NCBI GenBank assembly: GCA_032191485.1
Contig: JAVDOI010000010.1
Span: forward strand, 1,192,501-1,256,500
Length of the DNA stretch: 64,000 bases
Origin: Leptoclinus maculatus
Taxonomy: Eukaryota; Chordata; Actinopteri; Perciformes; Stichaeidae
Reading direction: 5' to 3'
Shown: piece after piece, positions 10,271-21,893 of the stretch
How the letters are laid out: the number at the start of each line of letters is the position of its first letter
Numbering within the stretch: the stretch's first letter is position 1
The notes under the pieces: model-generated
Databases searched by the model: none
The model's input: only the letters and a program-made list of their open reading frames with translations
What the model was told of the DNA's origin: nothing
Position numbers and translations under genes: made by a program

Positions 10271-12065
10271 TACAGTAGTGTTCCAGGGAGAGGGTGTCAG
10301 GGCAGTCCATGTTGAGGAGCGAGTCAGCAGCGACAAGTGTCTCCATGGTCTCCTCCTCTCCACTCTCACATTGCTCCACTGCAGACGACAGAGAAGGGAG
10401 GAACACACAAAAACATTTATTTTAGCAGGCGGAGGAGGATGGAATCTAGGAAGAGGATAATTAAACGCGAGAAGCACAGAGGACAAAGCTTGACGGCTGA
10501 GCCAAATTTCACTAAACATCCTCTCACCGCTGGAGATATCTAGCCATGAATCACCTTGATATGTTGGGTATTTAATTTGCTGAGTAAGCCTACCCAAAAG
10601 CAGGGATTCCTTTTTAGTTTCCATTAATATTTTCCAGACAATCTTTATATCATGATGTATATTAATCACAGGATATAATATTACAGGTGTTGTGATTACA
10701 GGATTAGACTTGCCTCTACAGCCCTATAAGATGGGTTCAAGTCCCCTGCTAACTAGTTTTCAAACACTCTCAATTGCAACATGTTGGGTCTGAGGTGCTC
10801 TAACTGACTCATGTAGGTAAGAAAGTGAGATGTGCTGGTTGTTGTGGCAATTAGTATACTAGACAGCTCCAAATAGCTGCTCCTCAATCTTTCACGGGGT
10901 CAGGAATCACTGCACGAGAGCTAAGACAGAGAGAACATGTTATTTTTGGAGTTTTACTTTAATAACAATATGTGCAGCTATGGACTTCTGTGAACATAAC
11001 CACATGTATGCCTCTGAGCAAAAGTATATTCACAAGGACTATTTGTTTTGTGCGCATTTATTTATGTGACGTGAGCAGGCTGTGAAGCAGGCAGCTAGAA
11101 AGCATCTGCTAGCTAACAGCTGTGTGTCGTGGGTCCAAACACGTTCTACCGCCCAGAAAAAAACAGCTAACGACCACTCAAAACAAATAGCCGTGCTTAA
11201 AGAAACACGGCGGGTAAGTTGTTGCCCAGACACGGTTGTAATGTTGAGGTTAATTGAACGTGACAGTCCGCGAGCGGTGTCAGTCACCGTTAGCTAAGTG
11301 AACCGAGCCTCGCCATGCCCAACTTCAACTGCTCGCTTCAACCACAATAAAGTTGGGGGTTAAAAACAACCCGATACAGTGATATAACTTACTTTTAACT
11401 CCCAGCATTGGTGAGGAACAAGCCATAGCATGTGTGCTGTAGCCCGAATCGACCACGTCTACATCCTAATATGATTCATTAACGGTCTTTCATAGGGACA
11501 AGCAGCCCAGAGATGTTTTGTTTCACTTCCTGAATCTTTGCAGAGGGTGGGCCATGTGCGACGACTGTTGCCACTGCGCATGTGCAGCCCCAGGCTTTCT
11601 TTTATATGACTGATGATTATTTGTATTTCGTAGAACTTGAACAAAACCGTCACAGAACAAAGCTTAGAGAGTTTAATGACCGTTTGTTTGGACTATTGCA
11701 CGACAGGTGAGCTTCAGTCATTAAACGTGACAGGTAAAGAAAGGCTGGAGCGTGCGTGTGTTGTCTGCACTGACCTTTGAACAGCTGCTGGTGATGCTCT
11801 GTCTGTGACTGTTCACACGCTAGACCTGTATATGAGAGCAGGTGTGGATGGGGCACCTGCTCCACAATCACTGCAGGGTAATCCAAGTAACCCCCCAACT
11901 GCAACACAAAGAAAACGAGATTAAGTGAAAGCAGATTTGTCAGATTGAAACGTGGGCTCTGCCTCGACACACAAAGCAATGCATCTCTGCTTAACGTTTA
12001 CTCACCTGCGACATATTGACATGGTCACTGGCGAAGTCAAAGATGAGGTCTGACTGCTGCAACAT
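8638..12065 (-). CDS. elf1: ETS-domain transcription factor of the ELF1/2/4 subfamily, most likely elf1
   Basis: Seven coding exons with matching phases: 12006-12065, 11775-11898, 10274-10378, 9903-10058, 9715-9789, 9379-9574 and 8638-9256 (444 aa). The N-terminus MLQQSDLIFDFASDH and the segment DYPAVIVEQVPHPHLLSYTG match the ELF1 activation region. ETMETLVAADSLLNMD matches the ELF acidic motif. RGRKARHRRAESPTPDIIVKK is the basic linker. The ETS domain (about residues 175-265) includes LYLWQFLMELLQDRQVCPRY, WGKHKNKPDMNYETMGRALR and YYYQRGILNKVEGQRLVYQF, with both DNA-contacting arginines of GRALRYYYQR. PKDMIYITD after the domain is closest to ELF1. It binds GGAA sites in the nucleus. It is clearly shorter than human ELF1 (619 aa): the long Ser/Thr/Gln-rich C-terminus is reduced. 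ELF2 or ELF4 cannot be fully excluded; 13q synteny supports elf1. Confidence 0.88.
10064..10084 (-). repeat. Poly-C pyrimidine tract at an elf1 splice acceptor
   Basis: On the gene strand, 21 consecutive C bases run directly into TGCAG, the acceptor of the exon starting at 10058. The mononucleotide run therefore serves as the polypyrimidine tract. The plus strand is an uninterrupted G run with G-quadruplex potential. Confidence 0.85.
10231..10268 (-). repeat. (CA)19 next to an elf1 splice donor
   Basis: On the gene strand the donor GTAAG of the exon ending at 10274 is followed at once by (CA)19. Intronic CA repeats beside donors are known hnRNP L binding sites that influence splicing. Here the repeat forms the 5' end of a 215-bp intron (10059-10273). 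Confidence 0.85.
11393..11426 (-). CDS. elf1: Candidate alternative first coding exon of elf1
   Basis: Inside the intron between coding exons 2 and 3, the minus strand has ATG GCT TGT... encoding MACSSPMLGVK plus one base, followed by a consensus donor GTAAGT at 11387-11392. The leftover A joins TG of the exon at 10378 to make an in-frame codon, giving MACSSPMLGVKMEQCESG and then the normal acidic motif and ETS domain. This would make an isoform lacking the first 61 residues. ELF2 is known to produce NERF-1 and NERF-2 isoforms from alternative 5' exons, which makes the design plausible. There is no transcript evidence here. Confidence 0.5.
11430..11600 (-). promoter_or_regulatory. Candidate internal elf1 promoter
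   Basis: Lies just upstream of the candidate alternative first exon. It contains a near-NRF1 motif CTGCGCATGTGCAG (11573-11586), and CACTTCCTG (11525-11533), which on the gene strand reads CAGGAAGTG, a good ETS site. No TATA box is seen. The neighbouring 11050-11330 is also relatively CpG-rich. If real, ETS factors, possibly the gene's own product, could act here. Confidence 0.35.
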
Positions 12066-12719
12066 GGCGGAAAAATCCCAAACCCACACACAACCTTAAC
12101 TGTGTGAAGACTGCATCGCAGCTTTCCTCTGAAGACTATTAATAACTGAGGTCTGGTGTGTTTTTGTGTCCTGACAGATCCAGGTTTTGGAGAGAATCTT
12201 CAGATGAACAGTTGACTGTCGGCGTAGATCTACCAGAGAGCTCCCCCCCCTCCCAGGATGCGACGAGGCCGGTCTCTTTCCATGCAGCGCAGTGGAAGAG
12301 GGACGTGAGTAAACCAATTGACCAAGAGACACGGAGGCGTCACAGGAAACGTGCGTTCGCTCGCTCTGCTTCGACTTTCGATGAGGAAGTGGGGGGGCTG
12401 CTAACTGTCCTGTGGTCTGACTGAACCTGCCAGATAAGAACAGAGAGAGAAACGAGAGCAAATGTGTAAGCCGTTGGAGGCAAAACACAAAGTTAGAGCG
12501 CCACACCTGCGGTGAATGTCAGGTGGTAACCAGTTCGACTTTTAAAATAAAATGTCCAAATAAAGAAATGTGGTCACTCGTGATCTGAGGAGCAGAGAAA
12601 CCAGCACAGTTTGCTTCCCTCTTTCATATATATCTCATGCTTTTGCTCTTATCTCGCTACCAAAAGAGGCTCAACCAGCAACAGGAAGGAAGTGTTTGCA
12701 CTGCAATGTGTGACAGGCT

Positions 12720-12765
<46 letters not shown>

Positions 12766-15700
12766 TACGAGTAGGGGGGAGGCAGCTGGTGTTGAACTTG
12801 AAACGTCATGTCTTTGCACATCGCTCAAGGTTTCAGGGGCGTTGCGTGCACATTCCTCACAACATGACTGTGAAGGGGACATTCGGAACAAAACTAAACC
12901 AACTCCTCTCCTCTCCTCCCCGTTATTCTCTCCTCGTCACTTGTTTTTCTTCGCTTCCCCCCTTGTCCTCTGGCCAAGTTAATTCCTTTTTAATCGCTCG
13001 GCTCCAGTCCCCTGACCATCTCTGCCTTTTTTTATTTTTAGGTAATTTTTTTGAGGTTGAAGTTAACCACCGGTAGTGAGTTCAGTCTTTTCTGTTGCTG
13101 CTGTACAGCAGCCTCCTCCTCACGGATGTCAAACTTCAAGCCCTCAGCCCTCCTCTGTGGAAGATCACGCCGGCATTTAGGTTTTGTGTACAAATGTGAA
13201 CAAATCGCATCCAAGGAAATAAACGTCATTGAGCGCCTACATTTTAATCCTCAGTGTAGTTGAAACAGTCTTGGTACACTCACTGTGTCTGAGCGCGCTT
13301 TGTCTTTATGTGTGTGTGTGTGTGTGTGTGTGATAGAGGCACAACATGTTTGGGTCAGTTATCACACAGGAAGCACAGCTCAGTTAGGAGGCACCGCTTC
13401 CTGAATTCCTGTGCCAAACCGCTGCCAACATCATCGGCCTGCAATGGCCTTGTCAAGTTGGACTTCCTCTGACGTGTTTGGTGCTCAATGATTTACTTAG
13501 GACTCGAGGGAAACGTGGGGGGGGGGGTTCAAGTTAATGAGGAGAAAATTAAAATAACATGTTATGATGTTCTTTGCATTATGCAAAGCTTGAATAAAGT
13601 GGAAGCCAGACGTCAGATCAGCATCTGTAGGAGTTTTCATAATTGATTAATTGTTTAAATTCTCTTGTTCCAGCTTCTTAAAATGTGAATCTTTGCTGGT
13701 GTTCAAGTAGATTATCTTTAGGTTTTAGACTGCTGGTCTAGACGCCTGGAACTCTGGGTAAATGTGATGGTAATTCTTCACAATTTTCTTTGAGAGTAGA
13801 AAGTAGTCGCAGCCTGAGGAGAGAGATGTTTAATTTAAATCACATACGTTTTAAAATGAACTGGATGATTCTGACTGTCAATTAGTGTTGAGTTGTAGTG
13901 CAGGTTGAACATTATTAATTAACTACCAGCTACTCTCCACTTACTAACCTGAAAATCAGGCTCCGGGTGTAGTGTTGCAGGCTGCCAGGCTTTTTGTCAC
14001 TATCAGTGAATGTAGTGTAAACATAAAGAATGCTGCTCGCTTTTGGTCTTTCGTGCAATTTTTCTTTTTTCGAGTGGCTATCCACCACTGCCTGCCATTG
14101 TGACATATGTGTGTATATACAGTGTATATATATATATATATATATATACATGTTCATTGTCGGTGTGCCCTGCAGCCTGCTGCTTCTATAGAAGAGTCAC
14201 TAACAGCACAGAGCATTTGTTCATCAGTACTCTGGTCACATAGGTTTGTCTCTGTGGCCTCGGCTCTGGGATCTGAGTCTGTGAAGTGGTTGCCAGGCCC
14301 CTAAGGACACTGATAAGCCCCCATAACATTCATTCCCCACTTGTGTGTGTGTGTGTTAGAGAGAGAGCGAGAGAGCGCCAGAGATAGAAAGAGTGCGTGT
14401 GTGTTTGACAGAAAGGGGCACAGAGTGTGTATGTGTGTGTGTGAACTAGGCCAGGCTGATAACAGTATATGGCAAGAGAGGGAGCAGCTGATAAGCCCCT
14501 CTCGTTGCTTGAGGTAACCGGGCCTTGTTAAATGAACACATTGAAACATGGTGTGTGTGTGTGTGTGGAAGAGGAGATTGAGAAATGGGGAATGGTGGAA
14601 GTGGTCACAACACACCTTTCTTTTTTTCTCTTCCTGGTGTGCACATGTGCTCAAGGTTTAGCTGTCATTTGTAGTAAAACACTATTTTTGTATTAAACAT
14701 TTAAGGGTGTTTTTAAAAGTGCGTCAAACTGCCACACTCAGAATCTCCCACACGCCCTCTGAAAAATACTTTCACTTTCCCTCCAGCACATGTCATGCAA
14801 CCAAAAGTCAGCGGAAGAGCTACTGGCACTTTTTTACTTTATCTCCACTGAGTACTGGTCATTCTGCAGAGCAGCGGGCCTGTTTACATGCAATAAGAAG
14901 GCTTACCTTGTGTTTATAGCTCGTGTCTGTTTGTGGCAGAGCAGCAGCTGCCTGGAGGATCCAGAAGAGGAACGGAAATGGTTCTCATCTCTTTTGGCAA
15001 ACGGAGAACCTTCATCTGCTTACAGACCTGGGATCAGTTTCCTCTCGTGAATTCCCAGTCACCAAGGAAAGTGCCACACAGGCTTTCGACATCAGCGGGG
15101 GATCGTGTTGATTTTTCTACTTCTTCTTCTTCTTCCCTTCAGACCTTGCCAGTTATTGCTTCCTCTTTTTTCTTTTTTTTCAGAGAACTGCCCCCACTGT
15201 GGGTTCTGATTGGTTACCTGTGTTGTGAGTCAAGGTAACCCATAGTGACCATTGTCAGTGCGGAGCAAATGTAAACACGGGTGTATTTGCAATGTAAAGC
15301 AGACGAGACAAACAAGCTATCTGCAAACAAGCCCAGTTGGTTTATATACATACAGTCGATGTGTGCGATGATCTCACCACGTATCGTATTAAACCTGTAG
15401 GTCAGCTTCAAATGAACAAAAAGGATTCATGGCAATATGAAGTTCTGTTTTATGCCTGGTGCAGTTAACAGAAAAGTAGGGACACAAAGATTAAAGAAGA
15501 CTTGCAGACAGGCACACCGGAACATAGGTGCATGAAGTAAAAAAAGACGCCTGTTTTTATCCAGTCCCTGATGCTCCCTAGTGGCAAAGCTCTGCACCAA
15601 CACCCTTAAAGGGACAGTTCACTACAGGCACTACACGTAAGGTGTTTTAGATTTTGGGGTGAACTGTCCCTTTAATAACAAGTGTTGGCCTTCCTCTCTC

Positions 15701-17000
15701 ACTCATTAAAAAAAACAAAACAATAAATGGTAAAAGCTAATATGAGCAGCCGTCGCAGAGTGTGGTCCAGTGATGCTCAGAGGTCTGGTACAGGCTGTGA
15801 GATCAACGTCACCGCTGCTTCTTGGAAGTCATCATCTCTCTCATGAGTACTGGGCCCTCTGCAGCCAGACATGCTGTCTCTGTACACTGTCACTGCTGCG
15901 TAACTAGCCTGTCTGTGAACGTCCTGTAGAAACTAGCTCCCAGTGCATAACCGTCATACTTTGGCTAAAACACTGCATTGAATACGCCTATTCAGCCACA
16001 CTGAAGGGCGTGTGGTGATCTATGAGTAGAAACCGACGTGTTGTTGTAATACATGCTACAGAACATTAGGTTGTGAGGATTTAAACTTTTGCATATTTCA
16101 AATTTGTGCAACGAATACCTTTAATCTGATCCATATTTTATGCATCCAATATCTGTGGCTGGATGTGGACCGACGAGGCAGAATAAATCAAGTACAACCT
16201 TCATTCCTTCGTTTCTTTTTGTACATTTTTCCCATCTTCTGCAACAGCAGGCCGCTTCAAGAATGTGCTGGTTTGGCTCAAAACCAGGTTGACTCCCAAA
16301 ACATTTTTATAACCGAGGATAGGGTTTTATTATTACAATATGTGCATATGTGTTTGTGTTTGTGAGAGGGAAGGTAGAGTTACTGAGAAATTACTTTATT
16401 ACCTGGAAGTAATTAAATGAACCCCAAAATAAATATGTGTTGAGCTGAAACGACGAGGGACTGTATGAAAACGACTACAGGGGAGGAGGGCTCAGACAAG
16501 AGGAAGGGTATTGAACGTTTTCCTTTAGCTGTAAGGTTGTGTGTCTTTTTTCTCGTACTAAAATCATATTTAGCTTCAGCCTTCGCATTGCAATATAGTT
16601 AATCATGACATAATTAATTACCTCAAAAAGACTTTTCACTTGGGCAACATGGTTCCTAAAGGTGCACTTTGACACATGCAAGAGGACAACAGCTCTGTCT
16701 CTGTTTTGGGTTTTATTTCAGGAGTAGTGTGTAGGGTTTGGCGACATCTAGCGGTGAGGTTGCAGATTGCAACCGACTGAAACTTCTCTCGTGCGCCAAG
16801 CGTGTAGGAGAACTACGGTGGCCGACGTGAAAACACGAATGGCCCGAGAGCCGTTGTTCGGTTTGTTCTTTCTGGGCTACTGTAGAAAGATGGCGGCCTT
16901 CGTGAAGAGGACCTTCTACGTCTGTATAGAAACGGCTCATTCTAAGGAAACAATAATATTCTTATTTTCAGGGGATCATGCCCAAAAAAAAACATAGAGA
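12066..17000. other. Gene-poor interval upstream of elf1
   Basis: Upstream of the elf1 ATG. It may hold a non-coding first exon and promoter, but I could not place them. Contains (GT)n at 12723-12760 and 13310-13332, (TA)n at 14125-14148, a 17-bp-arm MITE at 15606-15675 and the start of a second MITE at 16722. No coding exon is recognised; the ORFs are short and unlike known families. Confidence 0.45.
15606..15675. mobile_element. Tiny palindromic MITE
   Basis: TTAAAGGGACAGTTCAC (15606-15622) and its exact reverse complement (15659-15675) flank a 36-bp centre, making a 70-bp element. Short elements with AAAGGGACAGTTCAC ends are frequent in teleost genomes. Confidence 0.65.
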
Positions 17001-17061
17001 ATAATAATATATTCCATTTCTGCTAATAGATCCCCCTAAATGCTACACAGTGGCCCTTTAA
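16722..17061 (+). mobile_element. Teleost MITE with TTAAAGG-type ends, copy 1
   Basis: Runs from AGTGTGTAGGGTTTGGCGAC through 'gaaacggctcattctaagga' to AGATCCCCCTAAATGC and CTACACAGTGGCCCTTTAA. I recognise this as a common non-autonomous element of percomorph fish whose ends are near-complementary (AGTGTGTAGG and CCTACACACT in typical copies). A second, shorter and inverted copy is at 53466-53610. Confidence 0.6.
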
Positions 17062-17609
17062 TGTTCTTTGGTGGCGCACATTACAAGTTCCATAAAGATA
17101 ATAAAGTTTATACCGAGGATACACAATTACACTGTCAAAGTGACGTGTTGGGGGGGTCAGCTAAAGCAGAGCTCAAAGGAGACATCACCCTGTGTGGGGC
17201 TTTGCTTTTATACAAAAGGTTCATTTCCACTCATCATCCAAACATGTTTTCTGACATTTTACAAACAGGTGATAATATTTGTCAGCTTGAATGACACTGA
17301 AAGTGTGTTAGTTGTTGCCCTTATGTGGCTTTAATTTGACCTCACTGACGAGCTGCTAACATCTGCATATTTACCCGATTGTAAGCTACATGATGACAAC
17401 CGTCACGTTTGCACCGCTGTCTCTGACCGACCTGCGCACTCTGGCCAGATAAGCAATACGGGGGGGGGGTACAGTAACAGTAACAGTGTAGGACTGTGGC
17501 ACAAAGTTTGCATGTAGAACTGAGGGAGAGATGGATGACAGAAGTGCTCCAGTCTGTCAGTCTGATGAATTCCTTCTGCTCGCCGCGTCTGCTCACCTTC
17601 TGCTGCTGC

Positions 17610-17727
<118 letters not shown>

Positions 17728-18068
17728 TGCATGCATGTGTTCAAGTGTGTGACATTTCTACATCTGTGAAAGTGAGTGACGAGTTTTGTTTTTTGTGTCA
17801 TTTATCAACCCTTCTTGGAAGTGTGAAATCAATGACGTGTGACCACAAAAAAAACAGCACTTCAAATCGGACAAATCTGCGGAGAGCATTTTTTCACACG
17901 CGTGCACACTCTCATGGACCGCGGTGGGCATTCTTTACTCACTCATGCACTAATACAGAGACTCCAACTCACATACCTTTTTTTTGTTTTGTGTTCTCGT
18001 CGGCAGCGTGAGGCTTTTGGTTTGAGTTTGGTTCAACATTTTTCCCTTGAAGTATCTCCATGGCTGAA

Positions 18069-18070
<2 letters not shown>

Positions 18071-18134
<64 letters not shown>

Positions 18135-18136
18135 AC
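18071..18136 (+). repeat. (CA)n microsatellite
   Basis: About 66 bp of AC repeats, slightly interrupted at the end. It is in inverted orientation to the GT tract at 17612-17724. Confidence 0.95.
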
Positions 18137-19185
18137 TCATAATGTAGCATGTTTTCTTCCCAAATATCAGTGGAAGGGCTAAGCCCAACTGAGAGCTCTC
18201 CTCCCTGCGCTATCAATCTTGCATAAATATTCTAAAACTAAGGAGGAAGCCAGCAAGTCTTGCACATCAAGAACTGTGCGAGGTCTTTCACGGTATTTCT
18301 GTCGGATGCAGTGCATGCAGCTGAGGTACAAAAGACAGGAGTGAGAGCTTTATCTGGATAACAGAAGAAGCTATACGTCTCTATATGCTATGTGTTTGCA
18401 TACCTAGGTCTGCCATGCATGATTGTTCTATGAGCACCAAAAGGTTAAGAAAAGGAGCAAAGGTCAAATATTTGAATGCTGAGTCCAACATCATGTTCAA
18501 CCAACTGCTGATAATTGTTTCTGAATGCCGTTCGCTGGCACTTGTCTGCCGAACATGCTGTGTAAATATGCTAAATGGTGGATTGCTGGGCTAGAAAAAC
18601 AAATAAAGAATGTTTGGATAAAGAGCAGACAGGGGCCAAACCAGGTCTTTTCACGCCCCAACCCCTCAGACTCCAAACCCGACAACACCGACCCTCCAGT
18701 CCTGCCATGTCCCAGCTCTGTGGGTTGGCCTCCAAAACTATAGGGAGGGGAAAACAAACTGTGTGTACTGGTATGTGGTCTGTTCGTGCATGTGCGGTGT
18801 CCAAATGTACGGCACATGCGTGTCTGTCTGCTGAGAAGGACATACAGTCCCGATGTTCAACGCAGTTAAAAAAGAGAAGTCCACATTGTGTGTTGAGTGC
18901 AGAGCAGCTCACAGCAAAGCCAAAAATGATAAGTCTATCAAAAGTTTACAGTAGTTTTTATTGCTAAATGATGCGCGGCCTCTCTTTAACCTTTTGGCAT
19001 TCAATCTGCTGCAGGTTTTCCTCTCTATTTTCTGGCTCCTCATAGCAATAAAAGTGAAATGAACTCTCTACAATAGACTGCTGTAGCATTATATTAGTTC
19101 TGGCTGAACTGGGCAGAGTTTACCTGCATTAAATGTGGAAGTCTGGATGGAAAGTTAAAAAGTGCCGCACTGTTCCTCTGAAGCA

Positions 19186-19800
19186 ATAGTTTGGCATTTT
19201 GGGAAATGCATTTCATTGATTGATACCACTTTCATGTTTGTATGCTAATGAAGCTACACCCAAGCTATGCTTAGCTTAGCATAAACACTGGGAGCAGCTG
19301 GAACCGGCTAGCCTGGCTCTATCCAAAGCTAACAAAATCTGCCTCCCAGCACTTCTAAAGCTTCCAAATTAACATGTTATATCTAGTTTATTTGATCCCT
19401 TGAAAAGTGAAGTAACAAATCAAGACACTGTGGCAATTACCAGTGCAGGTGGGCTGTTTTTTAACCTTTGGATAGAGCCTGGCTAGCTGTTTTCAGTCCG
19501 TTTCCAGAGCGCGTACCGTGATTGGTAAAAGAAACAGTGTTAGCAGCCGGTTAGCTAAGCTTAGCATAGAGAGCTACTGTGCCCGTCCAAGAAATGTTCA
19601 CATAACAACTCGTAAAAACCACAACCTGCTGGCTTTTGTACATATTCAACAGGGTTAAACCAGATTAGAGGCTAACCGGCGGCTCGCGGTGGCGCATTTA
19701 TCGCAGGTTTACATACAGTGAGTGGTATCAATAGTCTCGAGTAGTTCTCAGCTGGAAAGCAAATAAGCGCATTTCCCAAAGTGTCGAACCATTCCTTTAA
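19186..19800. mobile_element. MITE of the 'gttagcttagc' teleost family, near full length
   Basis: Ends are partly inverted: AGTTTGGCATTTTGGGAAATGC on the left and GCATTTCCCAAAGTGTCGAAC on the right (19769-19789). Inside are the family hallmarks 'ccggctagcctggctctatc', 'ttagctaagcttagcata' and 'gatagagcctggctagctg'. Related partial copies lie at 22400-22715, 41120-41450 and 42040-42150. Confidence 0.65.
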
Positions 19801-20495
19801 TGCAGGTTGACTCAGTGTTATCTTAAACTCTGTGATAGATCACAACTGTTCTTACAGCCTCTTAAATCACCATAAATCAACGCTGCCTGGGCCAATAAAT
19901 TACATTCTTTTCAAACACAACATTTGTGGAGCAAAAGGAGGCTCTAAATTGCCCCCCGAGCTGATTACACTTTGATTCATAGTACGTTCGGTAAGTAGCT
20001 CACTGCACCACGTTTACTTTCTTTGCAACTTTTTATGGCTGTTTCTTAGAGGACAATCAATCACATCAGTAAAGGGCCAACGTCTGTATCCCCAAGCAGA
20101 TACATCAGTTTAACAGAGTTGGGACTAGAAAAGGGAATGATTTAGAGAGGAATGTGCTAAATGTGATTTCTTTCACTTAAGGCCGCTTACAGCACTGGGT
20201 TTGATTTAACTTCCAGCCACACTGAATTGTTTGAAACCATAATGGAAGAATAAAGGCAGAGGGGTTATTGGGAGGAGTGGAGACAGGAATTCAGAGGGCA
20301 GAGGAAAGAGGCCCTGAAGAAGAAGAAAGAAAGAAAGAAACAGGCAGAAGAAGAAGAGGGAGTGAGGGAGAGGAGATGAAGACACAAGTCGGGAAGGGGT
20401 GGTGAGAGATCACAGGACAGAGAGCGCCTTTGACAGCTAACATGACATGCGTGACAGTGGTTTAGCCCGAAGGAACATTCCCAGGTCAGAACTCT

Positions 20496-20524
20496 CTGTG
20501 TGTGTGTGTGTGTGCGTGTGTGTG

Positions 20525-20560
<36 letters not shown>
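20496..20560 (+). repeat. (GT)n microsatellite with GC interruptions
   Basis: About 65 bp. Opposed by (CA)n at 20658-20689, roughly 100 bp away. Confidence 0.9.
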
Positions 20561-20562
<2 letters not shown>

Positions 20563-20655
20563 AAGTGAAGAAGTTGGTGGAAAATGGAGAGATCACAGTA
20601 ATGTTCTGTTTTAGTGTTCACCATCATATGATGCTGCTTGCCGTCACACTTAAAT

Positions 20656-20657
<2 letters not shown>

Positions 20658-20689
<32 letters not shown>
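20658..20689 (+). repeat. (CA)n microsatellite
   Basis: About 32 bp of AC repeats, in inverted orientation to the preceding GT tract. Confidence 0.9.
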
Positions 20690-20691
<2 letters not shown>

Positions 20692-20799
20692 CCAGGATAA
20701 CAGGCAAAGCTAGAACATTCATAATTGATTGTGACTGTGTCTCTCAACAGATAGTTGCCTGAAAATCTATGCTTCCCTTTTTTTTTCTTTTGAAAAGTA

Positions 20800-21893
20800 T
20801 ACAAGTTAGCTTCTTATTTATTATATTCATTTTTATTTATTTCAAAAAGAAACCCTTACCTCTTGTCATACCAGCTAAAGTAAGGAGTCAGATTAAGATA
20901 ATGCAGAGCAAATACACTTGGAAGCCTCGAGAACAGGCCCAATATTGAACAGTACAATACAACAGCAGAACGGTCACACAGCTGACATTGCACAGCTTGA
21001 AAACATCAGTAGTTCAATAACTAGTGGGAACATGGCACAGAGACGATACATTTAAAGGCACTTTAAGGCGCCAATCTTCTCTCTGTCCGGTAATCCACAT
21101 TACCGCTACTGTTACAGCCTGTGTATTGGCAATAAGCTTGACTCCAAATGAGTCTACAGAGGCAGTAACTGCATTTTAAAAGTTTACTCAACAAAAAATA
21201 AAGTAACATGTGCTCAACTTGGCACAACGGTCTTGATCCGCAGACCGATTAACCTCAATGTAGTCAGTAGCCGAAACTAAAGGAGCATTTCTGAATCACA
21301 TCTGGAGTCTAATATGGCTCTTACAGCACTAATGTAACAAGCAATAAAGCATGCAAAAAAATTCTCCATACATACATATATGCAAAGAAATACGTAACAA
21401 AATGACGTAAACAAATCTCAAACAAGCTCATCGGATTTAATCTCTTAAATCTCGCACAGCGTCACACTCGAATGTAATGCGTAACTTATTGCGAGATTCA
21501 TAGCGTCAAAGTAACCACCAGGGAGCCCGATGAGCTGTCTTTGCTAATCGACCCCTGACCCCCACTTGTGCTGACCTTTGCCCCCACCTTAGTTCTCGTA
21601 TTTTGAACGGCAGTTCTGCTGCCTCGCACACGTCTCACTCTTGTTGTCCAAGAATACAGTGTTTTGGAGTTGACTGCTGCTTGTTTCGTCTTGGACAGGG
21701 AGAGTGTGCAGTGGTCCAGTATAAAAAAGAGGGAGTCTCATCTCACTGATCTCCAAAAGCATGTTGGTTAAAAGTTGATGGAGACTTCATATGATGCTGT
21801 AGATGGAACAAGAAGAAGCACATATCCTCATTCAGCCATCCACACTTCAATATTTATTTATTTTTGTTGTTGTCATATCTACTCCTTTCTTAC
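20800..21893 (-). other. Probable 3' UTR of ednrb and flank
   Basis: Directly downstream of the ednrb stop. Several minus-strand AATAAA motifs occur: one close to the stop (plus-strand 'tatttattta' near 21850) and others near 20810-20840, so a UTR of up to about 1.1 kb is possible. No other gene is seen. The extent is inference. Confidence 0.4.

Noticed and set aside
11039..11297. Separate small gene in elf1 intron 2
   Set aside because: The ORFs there lack family features; the CpG-rich character fits an internal promoter region better.
12096..12506. ORF upstream of the elf1 start codon as an N-terminal extension
   Set aside because: The ATG at 12065 already gives the ELF-type N-terminus; the upstream ORF has no similarity.
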